Counted from the stretch's first letter, positions 8,974-18,724 are shown. The stretch: DNA of 64,000 nucleotides from Lacicoccus alkaliphilus DSM 16010 (GCF_900142805.1 NZ_FRCF01000005.1:1-64000); one strand, 5' to 3'. The notes: generated by a model from the sequence alone, not told the origin. Numbers and translations are program-made.

Positions 8974-10466
8974 TTTTCCCAACCTTTATATTTAAATGAA
9001 AAGTATAACAAAGCACTGTAAATCATTGCGGTTATCGTAAGGCTAAGAGCTACTTGAATAAAATCATTAAATCTTACCAGAAAATATGTATCTAGAAGAC
9101 TTACAAGGCAAAAGGTAATTATAGCAATCAACGCTAACTTGATAATAAATTTAAAATGCTGGCGCGTGTATACTTTAAAGATTTGAGTTTGAAATAGATA
9201 TGTTATAAGTATTGCACTCATAAATATTGATATTGAAGTTGCAAGTGCAATACCTACATGCCCCCAGAAATAGCCTAAAATTAAATTAAGTACTGTGTTC
9301 ATTATTAAAGAACAAATTGTTACTTTAAAAGGGAGGCTTTTATTTCCGACGACATAGGAGGCTTTAATAAATACATCTTTAGTCCCCCACAAAATCAATC
9401 CAAAACTATAAGCTATTAATGCAGAACTAATCATAATCACTCCGTTATTATCAAAGCTCCCCCGATTAAATAAAAGGTTCACAATGTTACTAGCATTAAT
9501 AATTATAAAAATTATAATAGGCATTATGAACATTAGAATTTTTTCTGTTTGATTAATAATGCTCTCTTTGAGTACTTTTTCTCCCTGCTTGAAATCTAAA
9601 GTCAAATTAGTGAAAAATATATTAGTAATAACCATTAAAACCATAGTTAAGGGGAGATTATTTATAGTATTAGCATAGTGTAAGGCTGTAATAGAACCTA
9701 CAGCAAAGAATGAGGCAAAGAATTTATCTAATAATATAGTTGCTTGAGAGAGTGCTCCGCCATAAATTATTAGTCTATTATCGGAAATAAATTTTTTTAA
9801 AGAGTGAAGATTTACTTTATATTTTTCATAACTATTATTAATCTCAACCGATTGACTAAATTTATATTTAATAAATATATACTGAAAAAATGATCCTAAT
9901 ACTATAGCAAGAATAATTGCATGAATTCCAACTCTGTCAAATAGAGTGGCTATTATAATTATAAATACTATATTGTTTATAATACTGATATATTGTTCGC
10001 TTCCATATATTTTTATGGACTGTAAAAAACCATTATATATATTCACTAACCCTATAAATATTAGAGAAAATATAGACCATCTTAAAAGATATATAGATAA
10101 TTCTCTTGTTTCCGATGTTATCCCAGGTACTAAAACAGAAATTAACACTTCTGGAAATAAAAACACAGTTATACTAATTAAAACAAATAATATCACTAAA
10201 TTATTTTTCAGCATAAAAAAATGGTTAGTTGCTTTTTGTGGATTTTCTACATATTGATTTGTAAACATAGGGCGAAATGTATTTTTGATAACAGTATTAA
10301 ATATTGAAAACATTAGTAAAATTATAGGCAAAACAATAAAGATGGCATCCGTTACATAATTAAAACCTATTTGATAAGTGATCAGAATATCTCTAACCAG
10401 ACCTAAGCCTTTTGCTAGTGAGGCTAATAATATTATAAAAACTATATATAACTTACCTTGTTTCAT
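8970..10466 (-). CDS. Polysaccharide repeat-unit flippase (Wzx, MurJ/MviN-type)
   Basis: 498 residues, hydrophobic throughout with about 13-14 predicted membrane helices. The N-terminus G-L-V-R-D-I-L-I-T-Y-Q-I-G and the T-D-A-I-F-I stretch resemble the MVF family (MurJ), which flips undecaprenyl-linked intermediates across the membrane. In this operon, beside a polymerase gene, its likely job is Wzx-like export of the completed repeat unit rather than lipid II. It overlaps the polymerase gene by 14 bp and the next GT4 by 4 bp. Confidence 0.82.
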   Translation of the reverse strand: MKQGKLYIVFIILLASLAKGLGLVRDILITYQIGFNYVTDAIFIVLPIILLMFSIFNTVIKNTFRPMFTNQYVENPQKATNHFFMLKNNLVILFVLISITVFLFPEVLISVLVPGITSETRELSIYLLRWSIFSLIFIGLVNIYNGFLQSIKIYGSEQYISIINNIVFIIIIATLFDRVGIHAIILAIVLGSFFQYIFIKYKFSQSVEINNSYEKYKVNLHSLKKFISDNRLIIYGGALSQATILLDKFFASFFAVGSITALHYANTINNLPLTMVLMVITNIFFTNLTLDFKQGEKVLKESIINQTEKILMFIMPIIIFIIINASNIVNLLFNRGSFDNNGVIMISSALIAYSFGLILWGTKDVFIKASYVVGNKSLPFKVTICSLIMNTVLNLILGYFWGHVGIALATSISIFMSAILITYLFQTQIFKVYTRQHFKFIIKLALIAIITFCLVSLLDTYFLVRFNDFIQVALSLTITAMIYSALLYFSFKYKGWEK

Positions 10467-11688
10467 TTATATCTTGTCCCATTTTTAATTCAAAATAACT
10501 AAGAGCAAAACCGAAGTAAATAAGGTAATTAGTTAATAAGTTATGAGTGAAAAATGATACTCCAACTATTATCGGCAGGAAAAAAAATGTGAAATTTCTC
10601 CTTTTCTTAAACGATATTATCCAAGCATATATAATATACACCATTATCAATATTAATAAGATTAAGCCAGTTACTCCTACTTCTGAAAGAATATGAATAA
10701 AGTTATTATGTGATGAAAGTCCTAAATAGTTATTAGCAGTATTACCTATTCCTACTCCAAAGAACGAATCTACAAAATTCTCCATTCCTACATACAGTGC
10801 TTCAATCCTTGAGTTCGACCCAATACCAAAACGCTCAAAGTAATTTTCATCAAAGTTAACAAAAATAATAATACTTAATATTACTACTGAAATAAAAGAT
10901 AAAATCTTTGTATAAATGTTAAAACCCTTACTTAATAATACAAATAAAAGTATGATGCCTAAGAAAATTAATAAGCTTCCTCGTGATTGAGTTAGAATAA
11001 TTGTAGTGAATGTTAATAGAAGAACAGATATAGAAAAGAATTTATAATTTTTTAGTTCTTTAAAAACTGCAGGTGTAAGTAATAGTAAATTTTGCGCTAA
11101 TATATTAGGGTTCCCAAAAACCCCAGAAGCTCTATGAAAATTGTTTACCTCTCCTACTGGAATATCTAAGAATAACCACTGGTTAAAGGTTATTAGGCAC
11201 ATAGATATTATACTTATAATCGTTACCTCAATCATTCCATTAAACGTGCTTTTATTAATTACCAACGTTAACCCTATAACAAATATTAAAATTGAAAGAA
11301 AGTAAGAAGTTAAATTTAAAACACTTTGATAGTCTCCCTTAATTCCTCCAAATATCAAATAAATAAAAAAGAATAAGAAGAGTATTATTACGAATATCAA
11401 ATTATTTTTATTTAATGCTTTTTTCATGAAAAGGAGAATATAAATAAAGTATATAATCGCTAAGATAACTTGGGCAAAAGGTATACCAAAGGTTTCTAAA
11501 AGTATCCTACCATTCCCAGATATTATTAAGTATAACAAACTATAAAAAAGACCTAGCTTGAGGTTAAATTTTATAATGAATAAGAAGAGTGGAAGAACCA
11601 TTAGAAGGTACTGACTATTAGGAACGACCAAAGAGAAAATTAAAGATAGAGTTAAAATTAAAATTGTAGTAAAATTTTTTTCAAACAT
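10453..11688 (-). CDS. O-antigen ligase/polymerase family membrane protein (Wzy-like)
   Basis: 411 residues, about 10-12 membrane helices with one larger outside loop (about 280-330) that contains an Arg and the H-N-N-F-I-H-I-L-S-E-V-G motif typical of the Wzy_C/WaaL family. Its likely role is joining undecaprenyl-linked repeat units outside the membrane. It overlaps the dehydratase gene by 8 bp and the flippase gene by 14 bp. Polymerase rather than ligase is inferred from context, as no other polymerase is in the cluster. Confidence 0.8.
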   Translation of the reverse strand: MFEKNFTTILILTLSLIFSLVVPNSQYLLMVLPLFLFIIKFNLKLGLFYSLLYLIISGNGRILLETFGIPFAQVILAIIYFIYILLFMKKALNKNNLIFVIILFLFFFIYLIFGGIKGDYQSVLNLTSYFLSILIFVIGLTLVINKSTFNGMIEVTIISIISMCLITFNQWLFLDIPVGEVNNFHRASGVFGNPNILAQNLLLLTPAVFKELKNYKFFSISVLLLTFTTIILTQSRGSLLIFLGIILLFVLLSKGFNIYTKILSFISVVILSIIIFVNFDENYFERFGIGSNSRIEALYVGMENFVDSFFGVGIGNTANNYLGLSSHNNFIHILSEVGVTGLILLILIMVYIIYAWIISFKKRRNFTFFFLPIIVGVSFFTHNLLTNYLIYFGFALSYFELKMGQDINETR

Positions 11689-13522
11689 TGGAATTCTTCC
11701 CTAATTTAATTATTTCATCATAAAGCTTAGAGGACAGGGCCCTTTCTAGCTCATTAATATTTATCATCTTTTTTGCTTTACCAATATAAATCTTGTCATA
11801 TACTTGTTCAGGGTGTATTTCATTTTCATTTAATAACTCCTCATAAAGTTTCTCTCCTGGTCTTATACCTGATATATTTATATCGATTTCATTTTCTCTA
11901 TATCCACTAAACTTAATCATATTGCGTGCTAAGTCTATTATTTTTACTGGTTCTCCCATATCTAGAACGAAAACCTCTCCACCATTCGCAAGTGAGCCTG
12001 CTTGTATAACTAATCTCGACGCTTCAGGAATAGTCATAAAATATCTTGTCATTCTTTCGTCTGTAATTGTAATTGGGCCACCATTTTCGATTTGCTTTCT
12101 GAATTTTGGGATAACAGAGCCTCTACTACCTAGAACATTCCCAAATCTTACAGCTACTAACGTTGTTTCTTCTGTCTTCGCATCTAAAGCTTGAACTACC
12201 ATCTCTGCAACTTTTTTTGTTGCACCCATAACATTCGGTGGATTAACTGCTTTATCCGTTGATATTAATACAAATTTTTCTGCTTTATATTTAATGGATG
12301 CTTCTGCAGTGTTTTTAGTGCCTATAATATTGTTTTTTACTGCTTCTTGAGAATTCACTTCCATTAAAGGAACATGTTTATGCGCAGCGGCATGATATAC
12401 GATATTCGGCTTATATGTTTCGAATACTTCCAACATTCTTTCCTTGTCCTGTACATCCGCTATGATTGGAATATGCTCCACACTATTTCTATAAGAATGT
12501 ACCTCTTCCAGAATCGTATAAATGCTGTTCTCTCCGTGACCAACGAGAACAATCTTGCGCGGATGAAATTTTGTTATCTGTCTAACGATTTCAGATCCAA
12601 TGCTACCTCCTGCACCTGTGACGAGTATTACTTTATCTCTCACCTGCTCCTCAATACCTTCAGTGTCCAATTCAACAGGTTCTCGTCCAAGCAAATCTTC
12701 CACTTGGACTTTCTTAAGATCATTGACTTTCACACTACCTGACATCACATCATCAATATTCGGCATAATCATCACTTCAACATCTTCTGCGACAGATAGA
12801 CTGTGAATCTCATTCAATTCACTTTTGCTTAATGAAGGAATCGCGATAACCACTTTTTCTACTTCATATTTTTTTATTAAACGTTGGATGTCATTTCTGT
12901 CACCTTCTACCCTTACTCTAGGTGCGAGTTCCATCCTTTGTTTCGCCGGCTCATCATCCACTGCTACAATGGGAATCATATCCATCTGAGGCGTATCCAG
13001 CATCTGTTTCACTAACATGGCTCCGCCACGTCCAGCGCCCACAATCATCGTCCGTTTTTTATTCTTATATCTATCTTTTTCTTCTTTGCCGATTATATTA
13101 CTTCTAGTCACACGCCATGACAGCCTTGAACCACCTATCAACAGGAGATGCATCATCCATGTGATGATCATTAACCTTGTAAATGACGTTTGGAAAAATA
13201 TCATCGTCAATATGTATGTAACTATTATTGATGCAGTCACCGCCTTGGTGATAGACATCATTTCCCTGACACTCGCATACTCCCAGGCCCTATGATATAA
13301 GTTAAAAACGTAAGCAAATACATGATGACTAATAAGGAGAGTAATGGAGACACCGACCAGCACCGGCCATGTATAATCCAAGAAAAACGGAGCCAAAATA
13401 TAATAACCTAAAAATACAGAAAAAGTCACTATCAGCGAGTCAATCGCCAACAGTAATATGTAACGTCCTCTTGCGCCCAATCCACAAACCTTCTTTCTAG
13501 AATCTTCGGATAATATTACCAT
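11681..13522 (-). CDS. Membrane-bound UDP-GlcNAc 4,6-dehydratase (CapD/PglF-like)
   Basis: 613 residues. Four membrane helices occupy about 20-135. A first Rossmann-like domain follows (V-G-A-G-R-G-G near 161-167), then the catalytic SDR domain with T-G-A-G-G-S-I-G at 302-309. The active-site segment S-T-D-K-A-V-N-P-P-N-V-M-G-A-T-K-K (421-437) has Met in place of the usual Tyr, as is normal in this family. The reaction makes UDP-2-acetamido-2,6-dideoxy-4-keto-hexose. It is the first gene of the operon, so it supplies the keto-sugar for the aminotransferase downstream. The start has only a weak RBS. Confidence 0.9.
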   Translation of the reverse strand: MVILSEDSRKKVCGLGARGRYILLLAIDSLIVTFSVFLGYYILAPFFLDYTWPVLVGVSITLLISHHVFAYVFNLYHRAWEYASVREMMSITKAVTASIIVTYILTMIFFQTSFTRLMIITWMMHLLLIGGSRLSWRVTRSNIIGKEEKDRYKNKKRTMIVGAGRGGAMLVKQMLDTPQMDMIPIVAVDDEPAKQRMELAPRVRVEGDRNDIQRLIKKYEVEKVVIAIPSLSKSELNEIHSLSVAEDVEVMIMPNIDDVMSGSVKVNDLKKVQVEDLLGREPVELDTEGIEEQVRDKVILVTGAGGSIGSEIVRQITKFHPRKIVLVGHGENSIYTILEEVHSYRNSVEHIPIIADVQDKERMLEVFETYKPNIVYHAAAHKHVPLMEVNSQEAVKNNIIGTKNTAEASIKYKAEKFVLISTDKAVNPPNVMGATKKVAEMVVQALDAKTEETTLVAVRFGNVLGSRGSVIPKFRKQIENGGPITITDERMTRYFMTIPEASRLVIQAGSLANGGEVFVLDMGEPVKIIDLARNMIKFSGYRENEIDINISGIRPGEKLYEELLNENEIHPEQVYDKIYIGKAKKMININELERALSSKLYDEIIKLGKNSNV

Positions 13523-13700
13523 CCAGTAGTTTTAATTCATTTTTTCATTTAGTCTTTACTATAACATAATATTTGTAAGATATTACCGGAATCTTAAAAT
13601 TTTATCACACTCTTAACATAAGAATTTTCTTAAAACGTTTACACCTTTTATCTAAATTATATAAACAACTAGGTATTCAGAATATCTTTTTTCAGAAAAG
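13523..13700. other. Leader/promoter region of the polysaccharide operon
   Basis: AT-rich, no gene. It must hold the promoter of the minus-strand operon. A TATAAT hexamer on the minus strand (13656-13661) is present but without a good -35 box at the right distance. A cre-like box lies inside it. Confidence 0.45.
13630..13643 (-). promoter_or_regulatory. cre-like CcpA box upstream of polysaccharide operon
   Basis: On the minus strand the 14-mer TGTAAACGTTTTAA differs from the strict cre consensus TGNAANCGNTNNCA at one position. It sits about 110 bp before the dehydratase start. CcpA control of capsule genes is known in other firmicutes; binding here is inference. Confidence 0.4.
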
Positions 13701-13701
13701 A

Positions 13702-13733
13702 AAATGGTACAGTCCTTTTTGACTGTACCATTT
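13702..13733 (-). terminator. Rho-independent terminator after the DASS gene
   Basis: A perfect 13-bp stem (13702-13714 with 13721-13733) with a 6-base loop is followed on the minus strand by TTTTCTTTTC. It isolates the DASS gene from the polysaccharide operon. Confidence 0.85.
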
Positions 13734-13752
13734 ATACTACTCTCATTGAACA

Positions 13753-15408
13753 CTAGAATGGAAAGCTATTCAAATCAATACCGTAAACCACCGGCAGTGC
13801 CAGGTAGGTGAAGCCGACAATGATGATCAATGCAATGATGTTCAAAGCGAAACCGGTCTTCGCCATCTCCTGGATAGAGATTTTCCCTGTACCAAAGACG
13901 ATTGCGTTAGGCGGTGTACCGACCGGCAGCATGAACGCACAGTTCGCAGCCATCGCAGCTGGAAGCATCAACGCCAACGGATGGACATCTACCGCCATCG
14001 AAAGACCTGCCAATACTGGAAGGATCATCGTTGCTGTTGCCGTGTTCGAAGTGAACTCTGTCAGGAACAGAATCATCAGTGCAACAATACCGATCATGAT
14101 TATGATAGGCATACCTTCGATATTCGCAAGCAGCTCACCAAGCCATGCATCCACACCCGTTTCAACAATTGCCGCAGCAAGTGCCAAACCGCCACCGAAG
14201 AGTAACAGCACACCCCAAGGCAGGTCTTTTGAAACCGACCAGTCGAGTATACGGCCGTTCTGTCTTCTTGTTGGGATAAGGAACAGAAGCACGGCTGCGA
14301 TCATCGCAATCGATCCGTCCGTCAGCAGCTCCAAAAATGCAAAGTGTTCGAAGACGAATCCGCGCAGTATCCACATCGATGCCGCAAACAGGAATATCGC
14401 AAGCACCCATTTTTCTTCTTTCGTCGTCTTACCAAGCGCTTCATATTCCTGGTTGATGATCTTCTTGCCACCCGGCAGTTCCTTCAGATCATGTTTGAAT
14501 GCGAAATAAGTCATATAGACCCATGCAATCGCAAGCAGGATGATGACCGTCGGTACACCAATCAGCATATACTGTGCAAAACTCATATCATAGCCGAACA
14601 GTTCGTTCATCTGTCCTGCAAGTATGATGAGCGGCGGCGTACCGATTAGTGTACCGAGGCCGCCGATGGTGCCTGCGTAACCGATTCCAAGAACGAGCTG
14701 CTTTTCGAACTTCGTCACATCACCGCCATGCTCCTCGGTTGTTAACGCATGCGCCTCCTTGATGATCGCAAGACCGATTGGAATCATGATCATCACCGCT
14801 GCAGTGTTCGATACAAACATTGAAAGAAGCGCCGTCGCAATCATAAATCCAAGCATAATCGTGGCAGATGTCGTGCCGATCGCACGGATGATGGTCAGTG
14901 CAACCCTTGTATGTAAGTTCCATTTCTCCATCGCAACTGCGAGCAGGAAACCGCCGAGGAACAGGAATATGATGTCTGCTCCGTATGAACTGGACACCGT
15001 CCCGCTGTCCATTACGCCGCCCATCGGGAACAGGAACAACGGCAGGAGTGAAGTTGCCGGGATCGGTATGGCTTCGGTCATCCACCATGTCGCAATCCAT
15101 AACGCGGATGCAACGACGAAGACGCCGTTTTGATCAAGCCCTTCCGTATCGAGGAACAACAATGTCAATATGAACAACAGCGGACCAAGAATCAGTCCGG
15201 TCATCTGGAGTTTATTGTATGATGGGTAGCCGGAATACTCTTCCTCTTTGTCCCCCACCGCCTTCTTCATATCCTCCGAACTGAAGAACTTCAAAAGTGA
15301 CTTCGTACGCCGGGATTCCCGCCATATATTGTCATAACTTTTCTTAACAAAAGACGAATCTTTTTCGCTGAATTTTCTGAAATTTGAATCATGTTTGCGC
15401 TTACTCAA
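13753..15408 (-). CDS. sdcS: DASS/SLC13-family sodium:dicarboxylate (divalent anion) symporter, SdcS-like
   Basis: 551 residues from a TTG start at 15408, chosen because GGGAGGAAACGG lies just upstream. About 80 soluble residues rich in Lys, Arg and Ser precede the transporter. The two Ser-Asn-Thr signatures that bind substrate and sodium are present, S-N-T-A-A-V-M (near 200) and S-N-T-A-T-A-T-M (near 450). P-V-G-T-P-P-N-A-I near the end is also diagnostic. It imports dicarboxylates such as succinate, fumarate or malate with Na+. The N-terminal extension is longer than in S. aureus SdcS. Confidence 0.87.
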   Translation of the reverse strand: MSKRKHDSNFRKFSEKDSSFVKKSYDNIWRESRRTKSLLKFFSSEDMKKAVGDKEEEYSGYPSYNKLQMTGLILGPLLFILTLLFLDTEGLDQNGVFVVASALWIATWWMTEAIPIPATSLLPLFLFPMGGVMDSGTVSSSYGADIIFLFLGGFLLAVAMEKWNLHTRVALTIIRAIGTTSATIMLGFMIATALLSMFVSNTAAVMIMIPIGLAIIKEAHALTTEEHGGDVTKFEKQLVLGIGYAGTIGGLGTLIGTPPLIILAGQMNELFGYDMSFAQYMLIGVPTVIILLAIAWVYMTYFAFKHDLKELPGGKKIINQEYEALGKTTKEEKWVLAIFLFAASMWILRGFVFEHFAFLELLTDGSIAMIAAVLLFLIPTRRQNGRILDWSVSKDLPWGVLLLFGGGLALAAAIVETGVDAWLGELLANIEGMPIIIMIGIVALMILFLTEFTSNTATATMILPVLAGLSMAVDVHPLALMLPAAMAANCAFMLPVGTPPNAIVFGTGKISIQEMAKTGFALNIIALIIIVGFTYLALPVVYGIDLNSFPF

Positions 15409-15674
15409 AACCGTTTCCTCCCTTATCAATAAAAGTATAATGAGATGAATTTAACATATACAGAATATTTAAGCTATAGTCTTTTTTACTCTTTAATATG
15501 TCTCTTTTACACCTTTGGAGTTTTGGGTATAAGACTTGTATTAGCTGTAGGTTGATTCAATCTTCCACATCAGTGCGGCATGCATCTTTCTTTTGTATAT
15601 ATCCATGCACAATCTGATAAAATGGCAGTGAGATTGAATTTGAAATAGTCAAATATCAGGAGGTTGATTTCGTA
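15409..15674. other. Divergent intergenic region (DASS / M20 hydrolase)
   Basis: Holds promoters for both directions. A TTGTAT...GATAAAAT arrangement at about 15592-15622 could serve the plus-strand hydrolase gene but matches consensus poorly. No riboswitch or hairpin of note. Confidence 0.35.
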
Positions 15675-16859
15675 ATGGAAATATTATTCAAAGCATTGGA
15701 AGAGGAATTCGATAATATGGTGGATTTCCGTCGGGATATGCATATGTACCCGGAACTCTCCCACCACGAGGAGAAGACACCCGAAAAGATTGCACAGTTC
15801 TACAAAGATCTCGGTCTTGAGGACGTACGGACGAAAGTCGGCGGACGCGGTGTCGTCGCGACACTCGAAGGCGGCAAACCCGGCAAGACGGTTGCACTCC
15901 GTGCAGACTTCGATGCCCTGCCGATTCAGGACGCAAAGGATGTCGAGTACAAATCCAAAATCGACGGCGTAATGCATGCATGCGGACACGACGTCCATAC
16001 ATCGACACTGCTCCACGTCGCAAAAGTGTTGCTCCAGAACAAGGATGAGGTGCCGGGCAAGGTCGTCTTCCTGCACCAGTTTGCGGAAGAAGTGATTCCA
16101 GGCGGTGCAAAATTCATGATTGAGGACGGCTGCCTTGACGGCGTCGATGCCGTATTCGGTGCACACGTCATCTCCACCATGCCTTTCGGTAAAGTCGGTG
16201 CACTGCCGGGCGCATTCATGGCAAGCGGGGACACTTTTGAAATCACCATACAGGGCAAGGGCGGACATGCCGGCATGCCGCAGCACAACAAAGATCCGCT
16301 GACTGTCGCGACCACCCTCTTCCAAAGCCTGCAGACGATCGTGAGTCGTGATACCGATCCGCTCAACTCCGGTGTGGTCTCCGTCACGACGTTCAACACC
16401 GGCCAGCCGAACTTCAACGTCATCCCGGACAAAGTCGAACTGAAGGGCACCGTCCGTACGCTTGATGATGAGACGCGCGATAATGCTGAGGAACGGATCA
16501 AGCAGCTCACGAAAGGCATCGCCGATGCGTACGGTATGAGTGCCGACATCAATTACACACGCGGCTACCCTGTCGTCGTGAATGACGATGATGAGACCGT
16601 CCGCATTTTGGAAGTGCAGAGACAGGTCATGGGCGAGGAGAACGTCATCGACATCAAGCCACAGACCAGCATGGAGGACTTCGGATATTACCTGCAGGAA
16701 CGTCCAGGCAGCTTCTTCATCGTCGGCGGAGCCCTCGAGGACAAGGCCGACGTCTACCCGCACCACCATCCGAACTTCGATGTGGATGAGCGCGCCATGA
16801 TCAATATCGGCAAACTCTTCATCGCCACAGTGTTTGATTACAACGGCGAAGAACAATAA
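15675..16859 (+). CDS. M20 family N-acyl-amino acid amidohydrolase
   Basis: 394 residues, metal-dependent amidohydrolase of the HipO/YxeP/AmhX type. Metal-binding motifs: H-A-C-G-H-D-V-H-T near 100-108, E-E (F-A-E-E-V-I-P-G-G) near 137-138 and the late H-H-H-P-N-F-D near 363. The dimerisation domain contains G-K-G-G-H-A-G-M-P. It likely cleaves N-acetyl or other acyl groups from amino acids in the cytosol; the exact substrate is unknown. RBS AGGAGGTTGATTTCGTA is well placed. A nested palindrome copy ends the transcript. Confidence 0.87.
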   Translation: MEILFKALEEEFDNMVDFRRDMHMYPELSHHEEKTPEKIAQFYKDLGLEDVRTKVGGRGVVATLEGGKPGKTVALRADFDALPIQDAKDVEYKSKIDGVMHACGHDVHTSTLLHVAKVLLQNKDEVPGKVVFLHQFAEEVIPGGAKFMIEDGCLDGVDAVFGAHVISTMPFGKVGALPGAFMASGDTFEITIQGKGGHAGMPQHNKDPLTVATTLFQSLQTIVSRDTDPLNSGVVSVTTFNTGQPNFNVIPDKVELKGTVRTLDDETRDNAEERIKQLTKGIADAYGMSADINYTRGYPVVVNDDDETVRILEVQRQVMGEENVIDIKPQTSMEDFGYYLQERPGSFFIVGGALEDKADVYPHHHPNFDVDERAMINIGKLFIATVFDYNGEEQ

Positions 16860-16895
16860 ATCTTTTAAAACTGATAAGTAATCAATATTAAAAAG

Positions 16896-16983
16896 AAACC
16901 CGTACACCTGCTTTCCTGGGGCGTCGCGTGAGCTTGTAATCTCACGCTGACGCTTTTCCCCAAGGAGTCAGATGTACGGGTTT
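16896..16983 (+). repeat. Nested palindromic repeat, copy 1 (most divergent)
   Basis: Outer arms AAACCCGTACA / TGTACGGGTTT, middle arms around CCTGGGG / CCCCAAGG and inner arms GCGTGAG / CTCACGC form an almost complete hairpin. It lies between convergent genes. Stem bases differ from copies 2-4 in paired fashion. It probably acts as a bidirectional terminator. Confidence 0.85.
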
Positions 16984-17021
16984 AGTGTTTATCATTTTAT
17001 ACTTTCTTTAATTATACATAC

Positions 17022-18026
17022 TTAAACTTCGTCCATTGCTTTCTTCAACAGTTCGAATGACTTGAGCTTGTCTTCAATCGAGTACGTGTTCGTGGAGATC
17101 ATGATTTCGTCCGCTTCCGCTTCAGCCGCAAGACTTTTCAGCCGGGCGGCGATATCACCCCCGGTGCCGACGAACATGTTTTGAAGCCGCTTCTCCACAT
17201 TGTCACGTTCTTCTGCAGTCAATTCGAAGCGCTTCGCATCCTCCACACTCGGGAGACCGTCATTCTCGCCGCTTTCACCGAATGACCGCTCCCTCTCGAT
17301 GCCCCAGACGATTGAACTCATCGCAATATCACGGGCACGCGCCTCGCTTTCCGCGGTGAACGCGGTGACGGTCACCATCACTTGCGGTTTCTGCCCTTCT
17401 TTCCGAGGTGTGAAGCTGTTCCTGTACGTATCCAGCACTTCACGCATATCACCGGCATTCGACATGAAGTAGCCGAAGCAGTAATTCATGCCGAGCTTCC
17501 CTGCCAGTTCCGCACTCTTCACACTTGTGCCGAGCATCCACACTTCAGGCGGCGGATCCGCAAGCGGACTCATCTTGAGCTTACTGGTGTGGTTGTCATG
17601 GTGAATGTAGCCCATGAGTTCTGCAACCCGGTCTTCGTTCGCGAACACGTTCTTCAAATACTCCTTGTTCAACGCTTCCGTCGCTTCCGCCGGGCCGCCG
17701 GGCGCGCGTCCGATGCCAAGATCCACCCTGCCCGGGAAAAGCGTCCCCAAAGTATGGTAGTTCTCCGCCACCTTATACGGACTGTAGTACGGGATGAGCG
17801 TCGCACCGGAACCTATCCTGATATTATCCGTCCGGCTGCCGATGGCGGCAAGCGTCACTTCCGGTGTACTCGAGGCAAACCCGAGCATCGCGTGATGCTC
17901 GGCAAGCCAGAATCTCTCGTAACCGAGTGACTCACCAGTCTGAGCAAGACGGACTGCATCCTGCAGCGCATCACCTGCCGTACTCCCTTTTGAGATGGGC
18001 GCCTGATCCAATATGCCGAGCTTCAT
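17022..18026 (-). CDS. LLM class flavin-dependent oxidoreductase
   Basis: 334 residues from the ATG at 18026; an in-frame GTG nine bases upstream is the alternative. TIM-barrel luciferase-like protein with the family motifs W-L-A-E-H-H near 40, G-S-G-A-T-L-I-P-Y-Y-S-P near 75 and D-L-G-I-G-R-A-P-G near 105. Members use reduced flavin from a partner reductase; the substrate is unknown. It is similar in layout to the protein at 49368-50375. The start overlaps the stop of the preceding small gene, so the two are translationally coupled. Confidence 0.85.
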   Translation of the reverse strand: MKLGILDQAPISKGSTAGDALQDAVRLAQTGESLGYERFWLAEHHAMLGFASSTPEVTLAAIGSRTDNIRIGSGATLIPYYSPYKVAENYHTLGTLFPGRVDLGIGRAPGGPAEATEALNKEYLKNVFANEDRVAELMGYIHHDNHTSKLKMSPLADPPPEVWMLGTSVKSAELAGKLGMNYCFGYFMSNAGDMREVLDTYRNSFTPRKEGQKPQVMVTVTAFTAESEARARDIAMSSIVWGIERERSFGESGENDGLPSVEDAKRFELTAEERDNVEKRLQNMFVGTGGDIAARLKSLAAEAEADEIMISTNTYSIEDKLKSFELLKKAMDEV

Positions 18027-18027
18027 A

Positions 18028-18354
18028 TCATGCACCGATATTTCCGACGTTCTTGAACGTCACCGTATACTCATCCGCTTCCGTCTCATCCGCTTCATAC
18101 AGATTGATGATGCCACTGTAGAAATTGATGATTTCACCGCGGAACGAAAGACCGCGCCCCGGCACTTCCACATCCAGCACACGCTCATACAGGAGTCCGG
18201 CCGTCTCACTGTAGACGTCCTTCGTCACGGGGAATGTCACCGTGATCTCCTCCACATCCTGTGCACCGGATCCGACACCTTCTGCGAAAATCGGTTTTTC
18301 CTTGTAATCGCTGAGGCTGATTTCCTTGCCATTCAACACCAAAATCTCTTCCAT
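18028..18354 (-). CDS. Small protein resembling DUF3219 (YkvR family)
   Basis: 108 residues from ATG 18354, with GGAGAG upstream. Predicted all-beta. The pattern of a V-T-F-P-V-T-x-D-V-Y strand, L-L-Y-E-R, an R-G-E-I-I-N-F-Y strand and I-I-N-L-Y-E resembles the YkvR/DUF3219 family from memory, but no search could be run. No signal peptide. It lies between a 71-residue gene (14 bp gap) and the LLM gene, probably one operon. Confidence 0.6.
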   Translation of the reverse strand: MEEILVLNGKEISLSDYKEKPIFAEGVGSGAQDVEEITVTFPVTKDVYSETAGLLYERVLDVEVPGRGLSFRGEIINFYSGIINLYEADETEADEYTVTFKNVGNIGA

Positions 18355-18371
18355 CAATGCTCTACACTCTC

Positions 18372-18587
18372 CTAATATTGTCTGTTCTCGATTTCCTGGA
18401 TCGACACGCTCGTCACAAGGTTCGGATTGATCAGGAGCGTCTTCCCTTCATCCAGCTCCACATGGATGAACTGCGTCGTATCGATCTTCCTTGAAAACAC
18501 CCCGATCAGGTTCTCCACCGCATCCGGCTGGACGATTTCCGTCGAATCCCCGCGTACATTATAGATGGTGATCATTTTCTTGGCCAT
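18372..18587 (-). CDS. Small conserved-looking hypothetical protein
   Basis: 71 residues, not recognised. Soluble, with an alternating beta pattern and a central amphipathic helix. The RBS AAGGAGGCGGAACC directly before ATG is excellent, which supports a real gene. First gene of a three-gene minus-strand unit ending in an LLM flavoprotein. Confidence 0.65.
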   Translation of the reverse strand: MAKKMITIYNVRGDSTEIVQPDAVENLIGVFSRKIDTTQFIHVELDEGKTLLINPNLVTSVSIQEIENRQY

Positions 18588-18724
18588 GGTTCCGCCTCCT
18601 TCATATTCCTTCTACTATTCATAATACACTGTGGGAGGCCATACGAAACTTGAAGGGCCTTTTTGGGTGTAAAGATTCTCAATTAGTAAATTATTGATGA
18701 TTTTTTTACAATTGTTTTAGTTGC

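Noticed and set aside
15684-16907. 407-codon open frame on the minus strand
   Set aside because: It mirrors the M20 amidohydrolase gene on the plus strand, has no family motif, and its composition is that of a reverse-complement shadow.
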